From: Icerya purchasi
Lineage: Eukaryota > Arthropoda > Insecta > Hemiptera > Monophlebidae
Direction of reading: 5' to 3'
DNA length: 64,000 nt
Assembly (NCBI GenBank): GCA_039619475.1
Contig: CM077115.1
Location: forward strand, 397,640,557 to 397,704,556
Shown: positions 10,179-24,200 of the stretch, piece after piece
How positions within the stretch are numbered: position 1 is the first letter of the stretch
Layout: each line of letters starts with the position of its first letter
The notes under the pieces: model-generated
What the model was told of the DNA's origin: nothing
Database searches by the model: none
Seen by the model: the letters and a program-made list of their open reading frames with translations, nothing else
Program-made: the position numbers and the translations under genes

Positions 10179-13100
10179 ACTGCGACTCTCAGCTAAAAAA
10201 ATTGTATTTTCCGATTAAGCATCTGTTTTAAATGAAAAACTTTCTTCATCCTTTTTCATTCTCTCTGTCTAAACAAAAAAAACCTTAATGACACTTTTTC
10301 ATTTTTTGCTACTATTATTTATTAATTTATTTACTTTCTATTCTTCTCCCATGCAAGGAAGTAGGATGCATATATAGGTATATATATACTTTTTTTTTTT
10401 TAAATTTACATTTATAAATAATTTTGAATATGAATAAGAAAATTTATAATTTTATTATATTTATTAATACAAACTTATAAAATTAAATTTAAAGTTTACA
10501 TAATTATCAGTTGTGTTACTAATATAAAAATGGATACATTATTATACTTATAAAATAATTGTAACGGTTTAAGAATTCTATAATTTATTTAAAATGGTTT
10601 TTAACTTAATTTTTCTTTTTTCTATTTCGTTTACAACGAAGTCTATTGAACTGTTTGGATTTATTGTGTATCATTAGGTTGCATATTCAATTTCTTTGTT
10701 TTGTTTCATTTTTTTAATTTTTTTATAATTCTTTGTTCAAATAGTTGTACTATTTACAAGCTTGTTCATCGTAGCATTATTACACATAATATACGTAAAT
10801 TATTAAAAAATAACCTCCTTTTATATAAACTATTTTCGAATAAATCACGATCCAAAAAAATTCAATTTTGGAGTAAAATTTAAATATTTTAATCCATAAA
10901 AATTAGGAAAAAAACCTTGTAGTTCCGTTATGTTATTTGTGTAATTATCCATTATATTTTCCTAGATTTCTCCACTGTACCACCTGTCGTCAGTCAATTT
11001 CATTTTCAGTATAACGTACTGGTGCGTACTCGGGAACGCAAATTGTTGAGCCACATCACGCGCGATAAAAATTTGTAACACGTGAAAATTCACAAACTGA
11101 AGTATTTCTAAGACTTACAAGAGACCTTCTGGTGATTGGGACTTGTGGCATGATTTTACGTAAGGCCGCCATTAGCGATATTTATTCGTCCACGCTTTAA
11201 ATGATCGTGACCAATAAACGAGCAAAAGGTACGGCATTTTCACATAGTATTTCATTATTTCAAAAGTAATTCTTTTTTTTTCTGGTTTTTTTGATAGAAA
11301 ATATTTTTAAAACGTATTAATTGGCAGACTTTATTTTAAATATTGCCGTACATTCGTACAAAAGTTTTCTACATCCAATTTCTTTTTTCTTCTACTTCAG
11401 TGAAACCCGAACCACGTTTACGATTTAATTCCTTCTTGTGCAATTCAACGCGTATCTCTCTCGTTGGGGCTCCATTGCTATTTTCCTTACATACTTATAC
11501 GCGCAGTCCTAACACTCACTCTTCCATTCGGTTCTCGGTCAGTCTTCTTAAATTTCTGTAACCGTTCCGTTTCTTGCAGAGGTCTCATAATTTCGAACGA
11601 TAATCATATCATTTAACAGACAATTCCTAATTGTTACAGCTTTCTCCCGTTGATTTCGCATCATCGTTTTGTCCAATTCTTCTCCCATCGCCCGAGTTTC
11701 CCTGTTTCCTAAAAAAAACTGCAACAATTTCAAATTTAACCGTAGGCTTTTTTTCCTCTGTAGATGCTCACCTAAAAAATACTTTTATCCCCTTCTCTTC
11801 GTCATCCGTATTTCATCAATTTCCCTTCTTGCTAAGTTACTCACTCTTCCTTCTAATAAATTTCTTCCGTTTGACATTGCCTTAGTGCCTGTTTTTTATT
11901 ACCCTACTATTCCTTTCCCCCTAACTATGTAAACTCTTTCGCACTTTTATTCCTACACAGTCTCTTTGACCGTTCCTTCCTATTTTAAATTTTCATTCGG
12001 CAAGAACTTTCATGCACCATTCTTCTTTGAACCTTCCAGTCTTCTATTACAATCTAATTTAGCTAAAAATAGCGCACAATGCTAAAATTTTTCTAGCGCT
12101 TTATACCGGTGAAAGGGTGAGCCAACATTTAATTATCAACCTCGTTTGGTTTCTTTTGCCTCCGTAATCTAATTCTTCTGTTCACATTCACCGTAACCGC
12201 CTTCCGTTTCAGCAGGTTTTATACATTTTTTCTCTTTATACAAGTATATTAATAATTTTTCAACGTTTGCCAATGTAATTATAGACTTTTTTAATGCGAT
12301 AATATATGCGAGCCTCACAAGAATGCGACAATACATGTCCGCTTTCGTTAATCCCCTGTGAGGTGATTAAAAGGCAGATTCGCCAGCGAAAAAATACTTT
12401 CGTTATTTTTTCAGACCTTTCTAATTCATTCGGAGTGGAAGAACACTTAAATATCCCCCGACGGTAATTTTTGAAGATTTTATGTACGCTTTTAATTTGA
12501 GCCGCTGAACGCAGCGAAGCTACATCTATTCTTATATGCTATTCGAAATTTTTATCATCTTCGTTCTAAAACCAGAAATATCCAATCTACTTCGCATTAA
12601 CATCTAATAATTTTATTTATCCGATAGTTTTTTATTTTTTATTTATCGGGCTTTATTAAAGATGAAGTTGTTGAGAGAATCTAAAAAAATACATATTCCA
12701 GTGCCAACTCAAAATATCTCTGGGTGTTTGGTGAAATTTATGGCAGCAGCACGGTCTTAAACAAAAAATGATTAAATGTAATCACCGTTTAGTTTTTACA
12801 TTTCAAAATTATTTTAATTATTCATTTCGAATAAAAAGATAGGCGCGCGGAAGAGCACTGAATGTGTAATATTTGAATTTAGTAAGGATCAGGCTCGCAG
12901 CCCCACATAATTAACAGTCGTGAAAAATCTGTGCATTGGTGGCCTATAAGCATGATTTTTTTTTTTGTTTTATCCTTCAAAATAGTTTTCTACGATTGAA
13001 AAATTATTTGCTTTATAAGTAGTGACTTGCTTTATTGATGAATAATCGAATAGTTACTATTCAAATGAATTTTTACAAAATTTTCTAATAGATTCATTTG

Positions 13101-13256
13101 TTTTTTATAAAACAAAAAATTACAAATCCACCGTATCCATCTGGCAATAAATAACACACCGAAATAGATCTTCAATTTATTCCTAATATTTTTCTATTAA
13201 GTAAATCTCTTTTTTATTTTTTTTTTCATTTGTTTTATTCTGTAAAATATTTAAGT
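10179..13256. other. Unassigned AT-rich intergenic sequence
   Basis: No gene or element recognised. 11340-12010 is pyrimidine-rich on the plus strand, giving Ser/Phe/Pro-rich frames of 72-87 codons with no motif. A TA-rich patch lies at 10371-10388 next to a T-rich run. Confidence 0.45.
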
Positions 13257-13274
13257 CCCCCCCCCCCCCCCCCC
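13257..13274. repeat. C18 homopolymer
   Basis: Eighteen consecutive C on the plus strand. Immediately to the right lies a sequence resembling a pol III B box on the minus strand (see findings). Confidence 0.9.
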
Positions 13275-13370
13275 GAAAAAGGGTGTTCGAACCCCCATAT
13301 AAAAATCCGTTTGGCCACGAGCCCGGTGGAAATAATTTCCATATTCATGAATGCCATGAAAACGTTGACT

Positions 13371-13499
13371 TTTATTATTATTATTATAATTGTTATTTAT
13401 TATTATTATTATAATTGTTATTTATTATTGTTATTTAATTGTTATTCATTATTATTATTATCGTTATTATTGTTCTTTATTGTTATTATTATTATTTCA
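13371..13499. repeat. ATT/TTG-interrupted trinucleotide repeat
   Basis: Imperfect TTA repeats broken by TTG and CGTT. A unit of about 30 bp containing ATAATTGTTATTTATTATT occurs twice at 13381-13430, so it has both micro- and minisatellite character. The Tyr/Ile-rich frame across it is an artefact. Confidence 0.85.
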
Positions 13500-15852
13500 T
13501 CGGTAAAATAGTATTTCTTTAGAAAAATGTTTGTCAAAATATTTATGCGGCCGGAAAAAATGAGGTTTTAAAATAACTTCAAAACACCTCTTATATTATT
13601 TGTGAATTTTTTATCTAAAATTTTTTTGTATTACGCGAAGAAGAAATTTTGCGAGTTGGAAAATTTCAAATACGGAATTTATTTGTATCTTTCGCTGTTC
13701 ATCCTACGAAAGAATCTGATCGATAGCATGCGTCTTTTGCACAACGTCAATTACACAAATTACCGAAAACTCTATGCTACTTTGGGAATTTCGAATTACT
13801 TATAATCCTCGAGGTTTTTAGTTTCCTTCCCTTGTCGGTATTCCCGTTTTCATATATCATTCTTCAACGTTTCAATCATATTTCGTTATCTTCTTCGTGT
13901 TCGCCCTCGGTGTCTTCCCAGTATAATGATTTATCATGTTGTTTCGAATTCTCTTACTACAGAACACGACCTATTTTTACATTTGTTAAAGCTCGGAATT
14001 GCTGAAATTCCTGTACTTTGTGTGTGTTTTTCTTCCGTTTTTTATAATTAACTGGCTCTCCTTTTCTGTCGGTTTTAGCGGAGGTCGCTAAATAGTATAT
14101 TAGAAAAAAAAAAAAAAAATGGATATTTAATTTGTCTTTTTTCCGTGTTGAATAAAAAATGGCGTCAATTAGTGAAAAGTTGTTAATTAGTTATAAGGAA
14201 AAAAGAGAAAAAAAAAAGTATGTCTTCTCGGAGAAGACACTTAAAAACGTGTATTGAAACGTCAATCGGGGGTAAGAAGCTGAAAGTGCAGATTGGATAG
14301 AAAAATGAAATCTTAATCTTTTGTCGAGGCTTTCAAAGAAATAATTAAGCGAAAGCAAAAAGATTAAAAAACAAAAAAAGGCTGGCCGTACAGTGACACG
14401 CGGAGGTAGAGTAAAGCTGAATAGATGCCAGTGATCGGACAATGAAGCTCAGTCGGGAGAGGTAGGCGCGGTGGTGTTAATTGTATGTTTTTCACGATAC
14501 CATTTTTCTCTGGGCTCTTATTATTATTATTTACTTTTGGCCCTCTGTATGTACTCCAGGCCAATCTGCTTGTTCAATGTGTGCTTTGAAGAGACTGGGC
14601 TGTTCAGCGCAAGCATAATGATGACGGTAGGAAGCCTTTTGTCGGTCTATCAACGTAGAAATAGAATAACCGGCGGTCCGTAATGTAACGAAATGGCACC
14701 GAACCAAATTTAAATTTATGGCGACGAAGAAGACGCGATAAACATTTATATCCCTCCCAGTTATGTATATTATTTTTACTGAACGCTCGAACTCATTACA
14801 AATAACTACATACAAATAGAGTAGCGTGCGTCCTACATATATTCTCTCTGCTAGACATTTCTCACTGCTCAACCGTACTTCCCAGAGAAGACCATCTCAC
14901 TTCCGAATCGAACTAAAAAATACTAAAATTACTGCCTACTTTGCGAAATTACCAAACCGAAAAAAAACAAAACAATATGGAAACCCAGATTTTTTCCCTA
15001 CGTTAAGGATTTTCAGATGTAAACGAAAGCCAAAAATTAAAAAGAAATTCATTTAAAGAAATATTTCGAGAAAATTTCGAAAAACCCAAGTTAATAAAAT
15101 TTTAGACCGAATCTAGCTGAAAAAGATCCTGATAATTACTCGTCGGAAGATCAATCGTCAATTAAACTATACGCGGCTTGATCCACACACCTTTTTAATT
15201 ATAAAACAGAAAACCCCTAATCTTCGATTAAAGTAACTGAATATACCAGCGTGCCAAGCCACAGTGGCTGAAATATATTTAATCGTTGAAAAAAAATAAA
15301 TTTTAACGGTGCCGAAAGATTTTACAAAAATGCGAAACATACTCGCTGACTGATGTTATCCATTAAAATTTCTCAAAAATAGGGGCATTCCTCAACGAGC
15401 TACTTTTTAAAATGCCTTCGGAATCTTAAAGGGCTTTTTGAAAAACACCAGTAGTTTCAGTACACACGAGTAGTAGCAAACTTAGCGATCGGATTTTCAT
15501 TGGACTAGTAGAAGAAACATCACTTTTTAAATTTTTTCTAGTGTATGCAGCGGTAATAACTACATTTGAGAACTGCCGGAAAGAATTTAGTTATATACGA
15601 AACCTATATGTGGATGCGTTTTTCGTAAAGGCCGCTAATTGAAGCTTTTTGTAATCTAACAATTATAATATTAGGTAAAGACTTCGCACAAAGATGTAAT
15701 ACCCTCGACTAAAAGCAAAAAACGACTTCCGTATTATTTTTATAAGAATACTAAGCGAGATAAAAAATAGCTTTCAATTAATTACATACGCGAGAAGGGT
15801 GACATGGAATTACTTTTTTTATGGGACTGTTTGGGGAGGTTTCATTCTAACG
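13500..15852. other. Unassigned intergenic sequence
   Basis: No recognisable gene. Overlapping frames at 14191-14872 on both strands (up to 113 codons, minus strand 14531-14872) have no domain, signal peptide or splice context I can defend. An A-rich run lies at 14103-14119. Confidence 0.4.
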
Positions 15853-15898
15853 GACCATCATGATCATCATGACCATCATGACCAACACGACCATCATC
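15853..15898. repeat. ACCATCATG 9-bp tandem repeat
   Basis: About five imperfect copies of a 9-bp unit (ACCATCATG with variants GATCATCATG and ACCAACACG). It would encode Met/Val-rich or His/Asp-rich repeats, but the frames crossing it are short and unremarkable. Confidence 0.75.
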
Positions 15899-16184
15899 TT
15901 TCGTGTCGACCTAATCAGATCAAATGAAAAAATAAAATATTTTAAAATTATCAAAAAGAAATTATCATCTATATTATTCGAAAAAGTGTTTACTGTACCG
16001 GGTGCGAATTTATTTTTGAACCGTTTCACGATCATTCCATTAACATATAAATACGAGAAATATATCATTACTAGAGGGCAAGAGACGAAATCCGCAAAAA
16101 CAAGCTTCGTGAAGAAGAAATTTTTGCATGTTTCAAATTGTCCCTCCTAGAAAAACAAAACTGACATCTTTTGAATAAAAAGTT

Positions 16185-16440
16185 ATTCCCTCTCTCGGTA
16201 TGTCGAATTCATGCCTTTTTTATTTTTTGTGGTATTATGACATCGACGCTGATAAGTAAAATGGATCCATACCGTGCTTCATTCATTCTCTCCCTTCCTT
16301 CTCCTTCGGTTATTCTAGCTCTTGATTCTTTTCTGTCGGCTATCTCTGATCGTGTAAGGATCTGAGTCTCTCTTTTCTCTCTGTTCCGCTGTTTTTGAGC
16401 CAATGTCCATGTTGACGAACCTATTTGAAAAAAAAAAAAA
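16185..16440 (+). mobile_element. 3' end of non-LTR family L1x with poly(A) (copy C)
   Basis: A plus-strand frame ending at 16365 reads HAFFIFC (relatives have HIFFEC), then YRASFILSLPSPSV and LSAISDRVRI before the stop. This aligns with PYNSSFILSFPSSSVV and VASISDRLII of the 32.9-kb copy. A 3' UTR of about 60 bp with CCATGTTGACGAACC leads into A14 at 16427-16440. It is strongly 5'-truncated, only about 250 bp, as is common after target-primed reverse transcription. No target-site duplication was identified. Confidence 0.65.
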
Positions 16441-18312
16441 GTAAAATAAAAAAAAATTTCCGTTATCTTTCATTTATCTTAATTTAAAAGGAAACATTAT
16501 AATTTTTATGATTTTCAATAGTCAGTTCTACAATTTTTTATTTTTATTTTATTGAATCCTCTAAGCTTCAGTATGCCGTATTTAACAGCTGCAGTATCAC
16601 GACAAATTGTGCGGGGTTTGTGACTATGTTACTTTAGCTATTCTGTTTATTTTAAGAAAATTAATGATCGAGTATGCCGCTGTTTAGGAGTTCTACAATT
16701 AAATACATTTCGCGATGACAATAATTTTGTCTTTTCGGTTTACGGAGAACGTTTTCGATATTTGTTCATCATTTTCAACATCTAATTATTACAAATTTAA
16801 ATTAATAAAAAAAAAAAAAGAACACACATTTTTAATGCGGAAAACAGTGCATGCCTTTTTTTTCCGCCCGGTTAAATTGTCTCGACTTCTGACCAAAATT
16901 CATCTAACGAGGCATGGCTCGAGATGAAACTGGAGAACTACTAAAAGAAACGGACATTGAATGTAGAAAAAAAGAAAAAACATTTCAAAAGAATCTATTT
17001 CATTATATGGAAGGAAAGTGACAAGCTGTAAATGTGATAATTAAAATTACGGTCGCAGTCACAAATGGGGAGGGGGGACAATTAATGGTTTTCAGAATTA
17101 ACCCTTAGACGACGGAGAGAGAAAAAAATTCGATTGTCAACGATTATGCGGAGAGTCATCGAGAAATGGGTTAACCGAATTCGGTAGAAAGGGTGATCGC
17201 GAAGGCGGGAAGCAGCTTTTCCAGAGAGGAGGTGGCTTTCAAAAAGCGGGCACAAAAAAAAACGAAAATAAAAAATACTTATTGGGCAACTTTCTAGAAT
17301 CACGGAAGCGGGCGGTAGGTGCGATGCTGCTTCTAATTAAGAACATTTCGAAGCATTACAATATTACTCATCTGTATGTTTTACTGTTCAGCCGAGTGCT
17401 CGGTCTTTGTCGGTGCACGTTACGTCATAGTAATTAAGAACAAAATAACCGAATTCGTTTGTAAATAAATCAAATCTCGCACGCTTTTTAATCGCCGCGC
17501 GGTAAACATTCATCTGCGCACGAACACAGGCGAGTATTACATGTACACACATCCGTAATCTAATTTACAGTCTTGCCTATGACTAATTATGTAGATAAGT
17601 GGCTGGCAATAATTACAAGTAAACCACACCTATCGATCGTGCCATTAATAATATATTTTTATAAATAATACAGAAAAAACGTATGTAAAACCGAACACCG
17701 GCACGCACACATGCGCATATTTATAATATGTAAATGTCTGTTTTGTAAATTTTTTTATTCGTTATCTTTAATTTATTCGGAGCGATTACAGAGATTCGGT
17801 AATTAAAAAGAGCAGGACCCTCAGCCCGCTGTGCTAACGGTCGAACGCCCCCCGCACCTGTCTATGAATCCTATAGGAAATAGGGGAGCGAATTGGGGGG
17901 GGGTCGTTTTCGGCAACTTCAAAAAGCAGCCATATTCTGTCGGCATTATCATTTTTCCCTATACTAATCACATCGAAATTGCAACTTGCTGACGGCCAAC
18001 AACGATGTCGATTCGTCTCGATCCCCGTTTCCCCCGGATCAGACGATCGAATGGAAAAAAAAAATCTATAATTGCACTTTTCCATAGATCCGAAAGTGTA
18101 GATAAGTAAAGGAAATTTCTAACTCGACGCTCGGCCTAATCAATCGGGTCAAAATCGTAGACGAATGCTAAAAATACGCGCGTACACATGATCGTAGCCA
18201 GTAATGGTAGGACAAAAAAATTTCGCGACCTTTGTCTGGACGCTAATTTAGGTACTCAAGGAAAATTCTGGCGGAAAAAGAAAACCCGAATAAAATTATC
18301 GCAACGCGTTAT
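16441..18312. other. Unassigned intergenic sequence
   Basis: No gene recognised. Short A-rich runs occur at 16808-16819 and 16968-16980, and G-rich patches at 17067-17078 and 17896-17905. Frames of 60-83 codons carry no domain. Confidence 0.4.
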
Positions 18313-18321
18313 TATATAAAG
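18313..18321 (+). promoter_or_regulatory. TATA-box-like element, weak candidate
   Basis: TATATAAAG sits in locally GC-richer sequence, with CACTGTTTCGG about 28-35 bp downstream, the usual distance to a transcription start in animals. No clear initiator consensus, open frame or transcript evidence supports it. Chance is likely in DNA this AT-rich. Confidence 0.12.
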
Positions 18322-19966
18322 AAACATTTCCCGGCGGACACTGTTTCGGTATCGGTCGGAGCTGTTGCACCGTATCTCCGAAGCCCACGTTGATTCTTAT
18401 TTTGTTCCTGCACGTTATTACACCAATCACTGACTCGGCAATTACATCTAGAACACACTTCAAATGGCTCTCCGAGTAACCGGACGTCGCGTAGTTAATG
18501 ATAAGGAAAAATGAAAATGAAACAGCGCATCAAAAAAAAAAAAAAAAAGATCAATTGAATCCGAACATTTAGCCCGTTGCGGGCCTTTGTTAAATTATCG
18601 CAACGCGATGGCGCGACGATTAACAAGACACTGTCAAAATTTGAGACCGTCAATCAGGAAATGAGACCAATTTCGCGAATAACGTACATAACGACTTTCT
18701 GAAGGAAAAAGAAAAAAAAAAAAAAAACGTGAAAAAACAACAAAACTAATTTGTTTATTTTGACTTTTTCCGTGCCATCTCTTCTAAAACTCTATATTTT
18801 CTTTTTTCCTTTTCATTATACTAATCTAAAAATGTCACTCGCGCGTTCACTGAATGTTTTACCACAAATAACGAAATTCCGAATGTGTTACCTTGTTTTT
18901 TGTTTTTTTTCAACTAGTAGACTTCAAAGGGTTATTATTATATTTTAAAATATAATCACGTTGATGCAAAATTGCATCGGTCTAACCCATTTCAATAATA
19001 GGGCGTGAAAATTAAGGAAATGTAAAATTTAAAATTTCAATCCAACGTCAATAATGAAAAGTATTGCGATAAAAAAAAAAAAAAAATTACTACGCGTACA
19101 ATAACACACGATCAAGATATCTCATAAAACTGAAAAATTAAAATCTTCATCACCCGAACCTGCTTTTCGCTAGGTAAAGTAAATTAGGCCGCTGCGGTAA
19201 CTACACGGAGTCTGTCGTTTTCATAGATTTATGCCAAACGAAAAACGGCACCTGACGACAACAAATGGTCACATGATTTCCAACAAAAGTAGCGTTTACT
19301 TAAATCGGCCACGTGTGTTCTCTGTAGCTACTTCGAAATAATGAAATTTTCTGCGACGAAATAAATATAAACGCGATAGTTGGAAAATAAATTCTGTCAA
19401 AACGGCTCTGGACGATCTTCGTTTTTTTATAGAATAGAGAAATAAAAATTACCGTCCATCTCCTAAATTGGAAAAAGAAATATTTGCGAATGCAAAACAT
19501 GTATGGTATCTGATTTTGATGGAGATTCAAATCACGCTAATACCTAAAAACCGGAAATACAATACGTGTAATTAAACAAATAGATGACAATATTAGTAAA
19601 AATAAAACTAAGTGTTCAATCGGATTCTCAAAAAGAATTAATTCTAATTACAGTAATAATAATTAATAAAGTAAAAGAAATCGCCGGCAAACGCAGGAAG
19701 GATGACCGTATTGAGTGCAAACTTTGATCGTATTAGGCGCCGATTTGTTGCGAAACAGGGGCAATTAATAACGTAGATTATTTAGTAGCGTTATCGGAGA
19801 GCCAGTGACAAAGTGCATTTAATATCGTTATTAATAATACTCGCTGTTCCGTTTCTTCTCCGTTTTCGTTTAGTTTCGACCGCTGCGAAACCAGTTTCAG
19901 TTAATTTTACCGCAATTATTAATTTAATTAAAGCGGTTTTCAGCGAGCGGAAGTTTGTTTATGTAA

Positions 19967-19968
<2 letters not shown>
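18322..19968. other. Unassigned intergenic sequence
   Basis: No gene recognised. It holds A-rich runs at 18532-18548, 18712-18726 and 19071-19085. A 16-bp word (AAATTATCGCAACGCG) occurs at 18293-18308 and again at 18592-18607. Confidence 0.4.
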
Positions 19969-20019
<51 letters not shown>

Positions 20020-20036
20020 TATTTTTATATATATGT
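19969..20036. repeat. TA microsatellite
   Basis: About 44 bp of uninterrupted AT dinucleotides, then interrupted TATA-rich sequence. It creates a spurious Tyr/Ile tract in the 104-codon frame crossing it. Confidence 0.95.
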
Positions 20037-21106
20037 ACACTTTCATTATTTGTCATTTATCTTCTCCCATCTGCCGTTCTGCATAACAAATTCCGACTTT
20101 TTTATTAATTTAAAAATTGTCGAATAATTAACATGTGGAATACGTCATTAACTATTCGAATAATTAACAGAGCAGGAAAATAAACTTGTTCTCGTGTGAC
20201 AAAAAGGCGCGAAAACGAATACGCCACAACGTAATGCAGCCAGCTGCGCTATACAGACGCAAGCCTAATTACCCGCGTTTTAAGGTACACTACCTTAACT
20301 CGGCTTATTTTCGACGAGCAGACCACCGATTTTTCTTTTTCTTTGATTCTTTTTTCCTCGCTCGATTTCCTCGTCGCTGTATTTCTCTGCTACCGCCTAT
20401 TTTCCCCCCGCTGCGTCATTTTGTGCCGTACCGTCAGCTAGCAGCAGCGCGCCTCCACAGAGGTCTGTTTTAATAGTTTCGAGAAATTTTCTCGTGAAAC
20501 CTGCGAACAGGCTTACACAACAGCGGCGGCGTTTACGTAACTGCCGGCCCGGATACCGGCGACGGCAGCCTAATATCGGTAATAGAAAATGAATAATTAC
20601 AACAGCCGTAATATGCACTTTTAGAAATGAGACAATTAACATAAAATAATTATCTCTCGGAAAAGAACGACAACGTAGATTAAAAGCGATGACGCTCGCT
20701 ATCGATCGCCGGTGACCGATTCTGCGTAAATAATTGCTTAAGTGTCTACGTCAAGAGAAACCTTACGAACAGGTTCCACTTCGATCGAAGTTCACGCCAG
20801 ACGATTTTTACGCGTCCCTTTCCTTTTCAAATACCTGCGTCCGTTCCTGATTGCCCGACTTTCGTGTTCTGCGTCGAATCATCAACGCGCAATATCACGT
20901 CTCCTTTGATGATGATAATTTCCTCATTTCCGTTACTAGCGCTAATCGCGTTAATAGCGAGGACGCTTTTGAGTTTAATCTGAACGACAATTTTTAGTTA
21001 AAGTAATTTAAGAAACAAAACTGCAAACAGCGTATCTAATGTGCTAAATATAACTATTTCGTCAGAAGCTCGTCTAATAGAGCGAAGTGTTAGAATATAA
21101 AAAAGG
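20037..21106. other. Unassigned intergenic sequence
   Basis: No gene recognised. 20450-20580 is locally CpG-rich but has no convincing exon. Confidence 0.4.
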
Positions 21107-21209
21107 GTGTTTGTGTGTTTGCATGTTTGTTTGTGTATTTGAGTGTTTGTGTCTTTGCGTGTTTGTGTGTTTGTGTATTTGAGTGTCTGAATGTTTAGAT
21201 GATTGTGTA
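21107..21209. repeat. TGTTTG-rich tandem repeat with ~40-bp higher-order period
   Basis: GTGTTTG-type units with variants. TTGTGTATTTGAGTGT occurs at 21131 and again at 21171, giving a 40-bp higher-order unit within the simple repeat. Confidence 0.75.
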
Positions 21210-24200
21210 GGGAGCACGAGGAAACTCCGCTTTAACTAAACTTTTTAATCTGGAAAAATCGCAAACAGTTTTGAAGAAAAATGAACTACCGCAGCTTCGT
21301 GTCCTAAGCGTATCATTTGAAATATAAACCGGAACACGACGGAAAATCTCCGGTCTGTGGTGCCTTCGTGTAATTTCGGAAAAAGGAAGAAATCTGTTAT
21401 TCAATTTCTAGAGCATTCCTTTACACTATAGGTGATAATGTATCATTTGACGGTGACGGCTTTGGAAGTTGTATTAGTAAAGAAATAGCGATTATTCGAG
21501 TTATTTACCGCTTGTGAAATTTGAAAACCAGCTTCGGCAGTGACCATGAAAAAAACAAAAAGTTTTAAGCCCAAATTAAAAATTAAAGGAAAAAAAATAG
21601 CCCCTAACTGAACACAATACTCTCCACCAGTTCACGATGAATGGACACGCGTCTACACTTTCCTGCCGATTAGACTATGTTCCAGTTACTTGTTACGCGT
21701 TTCTATAATTGCGATCTCTGATCCAACTTACTTGACAAAGCTGCTCGAATCTGTTCCATTCTATAAAATCCGTTTCGATATCGGTTAAGCGAGAAAACTT
21801 TTTCATAACTTGACGACGCAACTGCAAAACGTTGAGAATAATGTAATGAAAAAAACAAAAAAAAAGTACGCACTTATTATTTGTTTTGTGAATTTTTCGA
21901 CGGTAGTAAATATTTTTATTATTACGAAATTCACCGCGGAAAGAACAAAAAAAAAAAAGTGTAATCTGTGAACGTATCCGTTGTTGTTTCGCTAACAAAA
22001 CGTGCCGACGAGATCACAATAATCCGATTATGCGTATAAAAAATTCGGACCGAATAAACCTTAAAGTGGTGCATCCCGACGCAGAGAGTTTCCTGTAACG
22101 GCTAATAATTTCTATCGTTCTTACCGGCTTAATTATATCAAAACACACCCGTTGTTCCTCATAATATTACGTATATATGTATTTTTCTCTGGATCACCCC
22201 GTTGTGTAATAGAGCCGTTTACGATACTAGAAAGGCGTGTATTTTTTGAAAAGGGCGCACGGTGCCGCGAGTACGGACACGGAACTGAATTATGATTTCG
22301 TTTAACGAAAAAAGCAGAGATTATTCGCCAGAGTTCGCTTATCATGGCGCGAACAGAAATGAGTGTAATCGAAAGTTATAAATATAGACGTCGCCCTAAA
22401 TAAACAATTTCGTATACGTAGAAGGAGGATAAAGCGCGTTATCAGGTTTATTTCGCTGCATCGAGATGTCGACAACAGACAAGTTTTGCGAAAGAAATTT
22501 CACGTTTCCGCAGAAGAATTCTACGTCGTATCAGCCGGCATTAATTGCCGACCGAGTAAGCGAATCGTCGGATTCGACGTCGCTTAAATATCCTTTACAA
22601 GACAGTTTTATCGCTTTAACCGAGTTCGTAATGGTACATAAATAAGCGCGGAGCGTAATTTTTATTTTTAATATTTCCCGAGCGTACTTAAAAAAGCGCG
22701 CGAAACGACATTGGCGCGTAAAAAATAAGCCAATATATTATAATGCGACCTAGCAGCAGAAAGCCCGTCTCTTTTAGCGAATGATTAAAAGCCAACATTT
22801 TTCTATCAGCGCGTGTTAACCCGCCACCATACGATGACAGCGATGACGATAAGATGACGGTTCGACGGTTTTCGGTCCGTGTTCGTTTTTTTCTTTCGTT
22901 TTTCTTGTTCGTTTCGTTTTTTTCTCCGGCACTGCCCGATCAGTTTTGCTAATATTGTAGAGTTATACGACGAATAAACTTGTTGCAGCAGCACATCCGC
23001 TGTGAAGTTGTAAAAGCAACGCCAGTGATGATCGCGTTCATCTCTCTAAGTGGCAAATGATAAAATGAACTGTTGAGACGCTTCGGGCAAGGTGGTGATG
23101 GCGGGCGAAAAATTTATTACACCACCGCGCCAGCAAGCTCAGTACGTATATGCGCGCGCGCGCGAATAAAATTCGGCTTTGCCCGAGAGTTTACACGAAC
23201 AATAAATTTGTTGTTCAACGCTTGCCGCTGCGGGCAGAGCATTGGAGCGAAGTGAGCTCTTTTCCGAGGTGACAAATTTCGGGGCAGACTTAGACAAAGT
23301 ATCTGCTCTGGCCGGCAATAAAAACGTCGCGGACACACTCGCACGCGTCGCCCGCCTCTGGCGAATCTACCGAATTCCGGCACGATGATAAAGGCAGATC
23401 GCGCTAAAAATATACACCGCCCCGGATTATTATTCGCGCCGTAACGCTAACGACGATATACCTGCGACGCGATAATACCGAATATCGGAGTTAATTAATT
23501 AATTAATGCGGAGAAGAAAGAGCAGCGTCTCGGGGCGAGGGGAACACAAGTTGATGCCGCGAACCTAGAAGTCGGCGGTGGCAAAAATTTCGAAAGTGAC
23601 CGAACATCGGCGCATGGCAGGGAGTTGTCTGCTGGCTCTGGAGACTGTGCGTTGAACACACCTAGACGATTGTTGGGCCAAGTGAGCCGTGCACATGCAA
23701 CGCACATCATCTCGGTAAAAACATATGTTCAAGATATTATCCGCGGCGTGCTGCGAAACGACTGGCTCTCCGATGCACTGCCGTTATCATTCGCCGTCTT
23801 CGATCGCTTCTCCGAAAAAGCGGTTCGCCCTATTCCGGTACCCGGGGCTATAATTCTTTTCCGCATCGTCTGCGACCGTCCTGTCGCGTTCTCTTAAATC
23901 CCTGGACCGACAGTGGTTGACTGTTGTGTTCCGCTCTCGTCGCCCCACTCTACTTTTTACGCAATACGCGTGTAATATAATTGCCGCTAGGTCGTCGCAA
24001 TTTTAATATCTTTTCCTTCTAGTAGTAGGGCGGCGCGTTTCGACTTAATTATCTATTACATCCGTTTGTCTATGGAAACGGGCGGTTGACGCAATCGCGG
24101 ACCACGTCAAAAACGAGTTGTTAGGAAGCGCGACTCCAATGACGTTTATAAATTCGAATTAGCGCGGTAATTGTAGAACCGGCCGGCTATAAATACGATA

